The notes under the pieces were generated by a model, which worked only from the letters and a program-made list of their open reading frames with translations, had not been told where the DNA came from and did not search any database. From positions 378,775-442,774 of the forward strand of contig BDDD01000124.1 of assembly GCA_001972305.1 (NCBI GenBank): a stretch of 64,000 nt of DNA, read 5' to 3'. Position numbers and translations under genes: made by a program. Shown here piece by piece: positions 58,147-64,000 of this stretch. How positions within the stretch are numbered: position 1 is the stretch's first letter; each line of letters starts with the position of its first letter. This DNA comes from Cephalotus follicularis. Lineage: Eukaryota; Streptophyta; Magnoliopsida; Oxalidales; Cephalotaceae.

Positions 58147-58361
58147 GTTTACAAATTCTCAACGAATTTGTTTACAATTTAGGTCAACTCTAACAAAGCT
58201 TCTAATGATTGAGAAAGTATAAAGGGAAGGCTTTGTAATGTGTGAAATTGCTTCAATATATTTTCTTTTGGTGTTGAGAGTGTTTTGAATGATGCTTGAG
58301 TTGCCTTGAATGATTATCCAACTTGATTGCTTGAAGTACTTTGAAGAATGCTTGAGTTTTG

Positions 58362-58370
58362 CTTATAAAC
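58362..58370 (-). promoter_or_regulatory. TATA-like site of the P LTR
   Basis: Minus strand GTTTATAAG, about 40 bp downstream (minus sense) of the last CAGTCGGCTG box. No nearby competing TATA seen. Confidence 0.45.
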
Positions 58371-58404
58371 ATGTGCTCCAACGGATCTACTTTTGAATGT
58401 CTGG

Positions 58405-58902
58405 CACAATCAAGTCGGCTGGATTTCCTGGACAGTCAGTTGGAGTTGATGGCGCGTTTTTCAAATATAGCCGTTAGATGAAGGCAGTCGGCTGCTTTCT
58501 CTGGGCAGTCAGCTGGTGGGGCTTGACCGTCGGCTAATGCTCTATTCCAGTCGGCTGGTTAAGGTGGAATGGACTTCCAAAAAGCTACTGCCAAATGTTG
58601 CACATTTTGTTGACAGTCGGCTGGAGATGTTGACAGTCGACTGGTGAGCCTTGACAGTCGACTGGTGTCCAGCTTCAGTCGGCTGGTTGAGATGGTATGG
58701 AGTTCAAAAACCTACTGCCTCAATTTGACACACTTGACAGTCGGCTGGATATGTTGACATCCGACCGGTGAGCCTTGACAGTCGATTGGTGTCCTGCTTC
58801 AGTCGGCTGGTTGAGGTGGTATGGAGTTCAAAAACCCACTGCCTCAATTTGACACACTTGACAGTCGAATGGACCTCCTGTGCAGTTGGCTGTTTTGTCC
58901 TG
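58405..58902 (-). repeat. CAGTCGGCTGG box cluster in the P LTR (first part)
   Basis: About 18 copies of CAGTCGGCTGG, CAGTCGACTGG or decayed forms, spaced 17-60 bp, including a larger duplicated block (58605-58720 and 58725-58840) with GACAGTCGGCTGGA and TTGAGATGGTATGGAG-like text. It is interrupted by C and resumes at 60626. Confidence 0.9.
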
Positions 58903-59068
58903 TGTTTAGCATAATAATGTGTTGTTTTTAATGCATTATTTGTGACATTTTTATGCTTGGAATAGACTACTTTGGTTGTGTTTTAATGATTTTCAGGTAC
59001 AAGTGTTTAATCACCAAAGTACAAGAATACTACCCAAAAGTGTGCAAATTGGAGATTTAAAGAGTAAA

Positions 59069-59069
59069 N
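59069..59069. other. Ambiguous base (n), likely assembly join
   Basis: The only n in the window sits exactly where LTR sequence switches to internal coding sequence in C, so the missing LTR remainder, primer site and N-terminal gag may be an assembly collapse. Confidence 0.8.
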
Positions 59070-60005
59070 CTCCTAAAAAGGCTTTCTTGGCAGCCAACAT
59101 CACTGCGATCATTTCGCAACCAAAGATTCCAAAATATAAAGATCCTGGCTGCCCGACAATCTCTTGTGTAATTGGTAACACCAAAATTGATCATGCCTTT
59201 CTCGATTTAGGAGCAAGTGTGAATTTGTTACCTTCGGAAGTTTTTGAGCAACTAGGTTTAGGAGAGTTGCTCCCGACCACCACAAAATTGCAATTAGCTG
59301 ATAGGACGGTAAAAGTACCAAGAGGAAAAATTGAGGATGTTTTGATAAAGGTTGGTGAGTTTTTCTTTCCTATCGACTTTGTCGTATTAGATACCCAACA
59401 TGTTGTGAATATAAAAGACCAAATCCCAGTTATCCTTGGTAGACCATTCTTGGCCACAAGTAATGCATTGATTAATTACCGAAATGGTCTCATGAAGTTG
59501 AGTTTTGGAAAGTCGTCGATGGACTTTAACATTTTTCGTTTGGGAAAGCATCAATCTGACTTTGATGATGTCTACGTGATTCGCTCGATTCCTGATATCA
59601 TTGATTCGTATTTTACTATTGACTTTGATCGCAATTTCAAGAGGGAATTCGAGATAGAGGAAATTAGACAAAAGAATAGATTGCAGTGGCTAGAAAATGA
59701 GGAAGCGTTAGCATGGTTAGAAAATAAGCTCAATGAGCCAACATCGGATAGTGAATGGGATCATCTATCCCATTACACACACAAACTCGCTACGCCTAAC
59801 CAAACGTATTTTGATGAAGATTTTGATAACAACTTCATGGAATGCTTGAGAGAATTCGAAGAATTAGAGGTTAAGCAAAAGGAGATATTGAGTTGGTTGG
59901 ACGATAGGGATGTTGATTCGGTTTTGGAAGTTCAATGGGACGATCTGTCCCATTTCACGCACAAGCTTAGCACGCCATCCCACCCTCACACCATCCTCAA
60001 AAAAA
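59070..60005 (+). CDS. Athila-like protease and C-terminal acidic repeat (C)
   Basis: An open stretch of over 300 codons. PKKAFLAANITAIISQPKIP, then HAFLDLGASVNLLPSEVFEQ (DLGAS active site near 59205), KVPRGKIEDVLIKVGEFFFP and IPVILGRPFLATSNALIN. It is close to the copy at 2160-2700 but without its stop. Downstream are two related segments: an IDFDRNFKREFEIEEIRQK start with WDHLSHYTHKLATPN, and DFDNNFMECLREFEELEVKQ with WDDLSHFTHKLSTPS. The frame shifts at an A9 run (59999-60007); the next coding stretch is in another frame. Partial gene; no start of its own is claimed. Confidence 0.85.
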
Positions 60006-60007
60006 AA

Positions 60008-60491
60008 CTTTTTCTTTACTCAAGATCAATTAGGGTGGAGGGTGTGCATTCATATGGACCGTGTGTGTGATTGGTTGGTTGACCGTAATTATTCGTGTTC
60101 GATTCATTGTTTTTACTGGTGGAAATCCTATTGGGATGATTGCTTTATTGTTGAAAATTTTTCTAACTATTATGGTTCTCTTGATGGTGACTGTTATTGG
60201 TGGCAGTCTTGTTGGAATTGCTCTTATATTGATAAATTTGTTTTCCCATATTGTGTGTTTAAGTTTTTTCAGGCAGGTATTCATGATTTTTATTGGTGGA
60301 CATCCTTTTGGGATGATGCTTATATTATTAAACCTATGCCTTCACGTGGTGTGTTTGAGTTTGTCAAGACAGGTATTGGAGACGCATTCGAAGTAAAAAG
60401 GAAGCGAGCACTAACATTTTTCAAATTTAAAGCTGCATTGATTGAAGAGGCCATGGACTTTCATGAGCCTCGTTATTTTGAGCCTCCATGA
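60008..60491 (+). CDS. Unrecognised Trp-rich repeat ORF (C)
   Basis: I do not recognise this protein. In the frame that opens after the A9 run it reads FFTQDQLGWRVCIHMDRVCD, then three repeats: CFYWWKSYWDDCFIVE (60108-60155), CYWWQSCWNCSYIDK (60192-60236) and DFYWWTSFWDDAYIIK (60285-60332), a basic stretch (EVKRKRALTFFKFKAALIEE) and a stop at 60489 after EPRYFEPP. A second frame (60061-60396) opens with ATG and gives a strongly hydrophobic 111-residue chain with repeats TGGNPIGMIALLL, IGGSLVGIALILI and IGGHPFGMMLILL. Which frame, if any, is used cannot be told from one copy. It lies between protease and LTR in an Athila derivative. Confidence 0.5.
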
Positions 60492-60625
60492 TCATATCCG
60501 GTAAACCCTACCCCTTTGTTCTTTATTTTAATTGCATTGTTTCTTATATCCCTGCGTTCGACCCGTTACTGCATGATCCGTGCACTTGCGGCTATAAATT
60601 TTAAAACATTCTTTTTACGTGAACA

Positions 60626-60785
60626 TCCTGGCAGTCGGCTGCTCCCCTGATGCAGTCGGCTAGTGTGGAGTGTACCTGCAGTTGCTGGGATTCCTTCAAG
60701 AACCAGTCGGCTGTTTAATCAAAACAGGCGACTGCACAACCGAAACAGTCGGCTGTCCAACCTGGGCAGTCGGTTGTTTTTGCCT
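60626..60785 (-). repeat. CAGTCGGCTG box cluster in the P LTR (second part)
   Basis: Boxes at about 60633, 60653, 60703, 60725, 60747 and 60767, the remainder of the cluster cut by C, within 160-315 bp of the LTR start. Confidence 0.88.
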
Positions 60786-60940
60786 GTATCTGCCGAAATA
60801 ATCTTTGCACAACTTTGGGCATTAAATCAAGTGAGTATATGAATTGATAGCTTAGAGAATTACGCATACAGGTATTACATGTTTGTTAATCATTGAAATA
60901 ACACATGTTAAGGCAATTAACGGGGTGGCAAAGGCCAACA

Positions 60941-60954
60941 ATCTCCCCCTTTTT
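60941..60954 (-). other. Polypurine tract of P
   Basis: Minus strand reads CAAAAAGGGGGAGAT directly before TGTTGGCC. Composition and position are typical. Confidence 0.9.
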
Positions 60955-61559
60955 GATGATTGACAAAACATACAAGTTCTACATAATTTTTGACAAACTA
61001 AACACTTCTAACATCCAAAGTTCAATATAATCAATTCTGTCATTACCATTGCATTTGATAGCATAAGGCATATCAAAATGCACTTGCTCAACACTAGATT
61101 TCACAAAATTTAATATCTGAACGAATATTCATTTTGAACAAAATGCAACTTCCATAACATAAGATGCAACTCCCAAACAATGGTCTCCCTTCTCAAACCT
61201 TTATGCAACTCCCAAACAATGCTCTCCCTTCTCAAACATTTATGCAACTTCCCAAACATTCCTCCCCCTTTTTGTCAAACAACAAAAAGATAAACGGAAG
61301 CTCCCCCTCAACCAAAGCATGTGATTGAAGAGCTCCCCCTCAACATTTGCATACATATTTAATTAAACGAAAGTGAAGAGCAACAATGTATAAGCAATAA
61401 CACATATTCATTAAACGAAAAGTGGCAAGTACATAATTCAACTTAAAGTGTCTTTTGCAATAAAAACATCTCATAAACAACCTAAGAAATACAATACATT
61501 TTTAACCTTGAACATATTTAATTCAAAATAAAATAAAACATGAAACGGAATAATGTAGC
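60955..61559 (-). other. P: non-coding tail between env-position ORF and LTR
   Basis: AT-rich, no ORF. A 40-bp repeat with ATGCAACTCCCAAACAATG occurs two and a half times (61161-61262), and CT-rich TCCCCCT phrases recur (61263-61345), each a purine-rich tract on the element strand. Confidence 0.7.
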
Positions 61560-62720
61560 TCATGATGATCTGGGAGGAGGGTTTTGTGGAAAGGCGTTTT
61601 GGAACATCTGGATGAGAGTGGCTTGACCTTCATAAATTTGGTCCACTCTTCCTCTAAGATACTCAATATCTGCTTGAGCCAAATCCATCCTGGCCTGAAG
61701 AGACTCTAGGGTGGGTCTACTACCACTGCTGCTGCTCGCTCCAACATTTGGCCTCATTTCAAACTGTTGAGCATCATCTTCTTCTTCCTCTTCATCCCCA
61801 TCGCCTCCGGCTCTCATAGCTGGTTCCCTCGCAGGTTCTATTCCCCTGACCAGTTGTTTTACCCACACACCATCCTCAAACTTAATATTGCAGCTTCTAA
61901 GCCCGAATTTGTTAATGAGCTGCTTATGGTTTTGTTTGACCTTGTGCTCATCATTGGATATGTCAAGGTTAAGAGATGCAAGGATCGTACTTCTGAGCAT
62001 AGGGTAAGGAATGTACTGTGATCTAGATAACATGTGATTGATTACAAGATATGGAAGATTCACGAGAGTGCCATTTTTAATGCAAGCAACGAATTTAAGG
62101 TCTCGCTCGAATGGAAGTGTGTGCGAGCCTTCTCTAGGCAAGAGAGTGTTTGTGACTAGCAAGAGGAGAATGCAGGTGGCTATCGGAAGATGACTACTAG
62201 TCACCGTTATGATAGGATTAAAATCGGGGCTTTCTAAACAAATACCTATAGCCTCCGATTTCACAATGTCATTGAAATGGGTAATGCCGGAATTAGGAAT
62301 TCCTAAGGTTTCGGCAATAAGCTCGGGGGTTATAGATTTTTGATTACCAAGGATAAACGAATTAGCAACACATGTAGTTTAATTTTCTAGATTAGCATAG
62401 AAGAGTTTAATAAGCCTAGGGTAAATGGTGTGTGATGAGCACAAATATTCCAACCATCCCATTTGCTCTAGCCAAGACTTAACAACAGCAAAATTAATAA
62501 CAAGAATATCACTAGCTATCCATTTTTCATTGTGCAATTTAACAGAATTAAGAACTGAGTGATACCTAGTCTCATTCTCTTTGGAGAGAAAGAGATCGTC
62601 ATTGTAGTCAGACACACCCTGAGATGGCCGTCGATGCTTTGATGCTACGCTCTTTCTTATCTTGGATGCAATTTGGATCGATTGCAGGTCATTTGTGGAG
62701 AGAGTTAGGGTTTTGGGCAG
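61560..62720 (-). pseudogene. Env-position ORF of SIRE-type element P
   Basis: After pol and before the 3' LTR the minus strand is open from about 62720 to 61560 with one stop, TAA at 62379. First part: SDYNDDLFLSKENETRYHSV, WIASDILVINFAVVKSWLEQ, YPRLIKLFYANLEN. Second part (235 codons): SEAIGICLESPDFNPIITV, a hydrophobic HLPIATCILLLLVTNTLLP, RDLKFVACIKNGTLVNLPYL, an acidic run (GDGDEEEEEDDAQQFEM), Ser-rich linker and a coiled segment LQARMDLAQADIEYLRGRVD. The pattern resembles the plant-transposon-protein domain found in this position in SIRE-like elements; its job is unknown. There is no ATG at the 5' end, so a spliced or internally initiated message is possible. Envelope function is not shown. 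Confidence 0.7.
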
Positions 62721-62872
62721 TTTTTGAGAGAGAAGAGGTAAGAGAAAAGAGGGGAAATCGGGTTTTTAAAACCTGATTCCCGAGCTTCCAGTCGACTGGG
62801 CTATTTTGGCCAGTCGGTTGGATGTTTATGCAGTAGACTGGACAATGAGTCCAGTCGGCTGGTTTCTGCAGA
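62704..62872 (-). promoter_or_regulatory. Promoter-like segment before the env-position ORF
   Basis: Minus sense order: CAGTCGGCTG-type boxes (62872-62788, four copies: CCAGCCGACTGG, CCAGTCTACTG, CAACCGACTGG, CCAGTCGACTGG), a TATA-like GGTTTTAAAAA (62773-62763), a pyrimidine-rich stretch (62758-62720) and a telo-box-like AAACCCTAAC at 62704-62713. This is the same order of parts as in the Athila LTR at 5838-6270. Confidence 0.45.
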
Positions 62873-63080
62873 ATTTGGAAAATGCAGAAAATTGCCTAGC
62901 CCTTTGATTTGCAAACCTTTAGTAAGCTATTATGGACTAATAGTAACTTAAGTACATGAGCAATTTGATGTAATTGAGTTAAAAACTCAATGTTGAATGC
63001 ATGATAAATTTTGAAAAGCATTTTTCATACCAATTCACACAACTTTTAGCCAGACATTACAAATGTGCATATAATGAGAT

Positions 63081-63476
63081 TCAAGAGGGATTTTGCCTAC
63101 CTAGTTCCCTTTGAACCATGCAGAACCTCTCATTGTCCAAAGGCTTGGTAAAAATATCTAAAACTTGATTCAAAGTGTCAATATATTCAAGAAAAATATC
63201 TCCTTTTTCAACATGATCTCTAAGGAAGTGATGTCTAATTTCAATGTGTTTTGACTTAGAGTGTTGAACAGGATTCTTACTCAAATTGATTGCACTAGTA
63301 TTATCACATTTTACGCACACATTGTCAATGCGAATGCCAAAATCACGAAGTTGTTGTTTTAACCACAATGCTTGTGCACAACAACTTCCCGCCGCTACAT
63401 ATTCGACTTCAGTGGTGGAAAGAGCAACACTATTTTGTTTCTTAGAAAACCATGACACTAAACAGTTGCCAAGAAA
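63081..63476 (-). pseudogene. SIRE-type RNase H and pol end (P)
   Basis: Minus strand VSWFSKKQNSVALSTTEVEY, AAGSCCAQALWLKQQLRDFG, VKCDNTSAINLSKNPVQHSK, SKHIEIRHHFLRDHVEKGDI and DIFTKPLDNERFCMVQRELG. Nearly intact: one TAA (near 63476) separates it in frame from the RT part. It removes genomic RNA during cDNA synthesis. Confidence 0.93.
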
Positions 63477-64000
63477 TTAGCAAGTGCCACTAGTGCTCTT
63501 TCTATCTAGTTTACATCCACCATAATCGGCATCGGAAAAAGCATGCAAGTTAAACAAGGAATCATTTGAGTAAAACAAACCTAGTAAATGAGTATATGCA
63601 AGATATCTAAAGATACGCTTAACCGTAATTAGGTGAGTTTCTTTATGTGAAGATTGGAACCTAGCACAAAGACACACACTAAACATAATATCCAGTCTAC
63701 TAGCGGTAACATAAAGCAGAGATCCTATCATGCTTCTATAGAGTTTTTGATCTACCTCTTTACCATTTTCATCTTTGTCGAGTTTGGTAGTAGAGCTCAT
63801 CGGAGTCTTGCAGGGCTTTGAGTTTTCCATTCCAAATCGTTTGAGTAGATCTTTTGTGTATTTGGATTGGTTGATGAAGGTGCCTTCTTTTCCTTGTGAG
63901 ATTTGAAATCCAAGGAAGTACTTGAGTTCACCCATCATACTCATCTCGAATTCACCTTGCATAATGTTAGCAAACTCAACACAAAGAGAGTCATTAGTAG
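63477..64000 (-). pseudogene. SIRE-type RT C-terminal part (P), runs off the window
   Basis: Minus strand MMGELKYFLGFQISQGKEGT, NQSKYTKDLLKRFGMENSKP, LYRSMIGSLLYVTASRLDIM, CLCARFQSSHKETHLITVKR and FSDADYGGCKLDRKSTSGTC. The frame is open to the window edge. The catalytic YVDD lies outside. Best preserved coding region in the window, consistent with P being among the youngest insertions. Confidence 0.93.

Larger units (their letters stand above)
58903..60625 (+). mobile_element. C: Athila-family derivative inside the P LTR
   Basis: It starts TGTTTAGCATAATAATG and ends ACGTGAACA, both Athila LTR ends, with a perfect duplication TCCTG (58898-58902 and 60626-60630). But it is not an LTR: after 165 bp of LTR start and one ambiguous base (59069) it carries protease-coding internal sequence and a second coding stretch, then the last 85 bp of the LTR (from about 60541). 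Either a deletion derivative that transposed as a unit, or an element shortened after insertion and by assembly at the ambiguous base. Confidence 0.9.
57631..60940 (-). mobile_element. 3' LTR of P, split by C
   Basis: On the minus strand it starts TGTTGGCCTTTG at 60940 after an A-G-rich tract and ends GACTTCCTACA at 57631. Net of C it is about 1582 bp. In order (minus): CAGTCGGCTG cluster, TATA-like GTTTATAAG (58362-58370), 161-bp tandem duplication, and a long C/G homopolymer near its end (57646-57671 on plus). Confidence 0.9.
57631..64000 (-). mobile_element. P: SIRE-type Copia element (minus), 3' half in window
   Basis: On the minus strand: RT and RNase H (63962-63081), a spacer with a promoter-like segment, an env-position ORF (62720-61560), a tail, a polypurine tract and the 3' LTR (60940-57631). 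The left flank ATAGA (57626-57630) is the expected target duplicate. The order pol, extra ORF, 3' LTR and the RNase H sequence fit the SIRE/Maximus lineage. Confidence 0.9.

Noticed and set aside
61560..62264. Single-copy host gene candidate (235 codons)
   Set aside because: It sits between SIRE-type pol and the 3' LTR with a polypurine tract after it, and the frame continues upstream past one stop, so it belongs to the element.

Overview
This window looks like intergenic, repeat-packed DNA from a flowering plant. I can support no host gene, rRNA or tRNA gene. Nearly all of it is LTR retrotransposons, most of them solo LTRs or broken copies, inserted into one another. The plant assignment rests on plant-typical families: Athila-type and chromodomain-bearing Ty3-gypsy elements, Copia elements including a SIRE-type copy with an extra ORF after pol, initiator-Met-tRNA-type primer sites, and 5-bp target duplications. 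I cannot name the species.

Left part (1-8562): a minus-strand gypsy gag fragment with LTR pieces (1-1409); a 5'-truncated plus-strand Athila-like element, gag/PR/RT/RNaseH/INT plus 3' LTR (about 1410-7035); a plus-strand Copia RT-RNaseH scrap (7036-7919); then the start of the 3' LTR of a minus-strand Copia element, called M here (7920-8562).

Middle (8563-28k): M's coding region is read leftward, gag 24711 to PR, INT, RT and RNaseH at 8566, but it is split inside integrase by a 12.1-kb block (11027-23169). That block is a 3.2-kb chromovirus LTR (X-1) carrying solo LTR Y (12390-16134) and solo LTR N (17954-23123), and N carries solo LTR Q (18456-21540). The sequence upstream of M's gag (24817-27958) is LTR-like and is itself cut at 27958.

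X-3 (27959-41176) is a minus-strand Tekay-like chromovirus with both LTRs visible, a recognisable chromodomain, a solo LTR (Z, 28850-31255) in its 3' LTR, a Copia-type LTR piece inside RT, and a gag-PR block displaced into RT.

Right part (41177-64000) is a staircase of insertions, each cutting the previous one: T (41177), U (48165), S (50224, a chromovirus with gag/PR/RT), P (57631, a minus-strand SIRE-type Copia running off the window) and C (58903-60625, an Athila derivative). T also holds W (42694-47666), which holds V (44456-47444), which holds a solo Athila LTR (46150-46581). LTR lengths within a family agree once nested inserts are subtracted, which supports the parse.

The most unusual signal is a set of clusters of short degenerate palindromes, built on GCGTCGACGC or on CAGTCGGCTG, in LTRs of unrelated lineages. 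Often they lie shortly upstream of a TATA-like box. One lies inside element P just before its env-position ORF, next to a TATA-like and a telo-box-like sequence. Several nested insertions fall inside these clusters.
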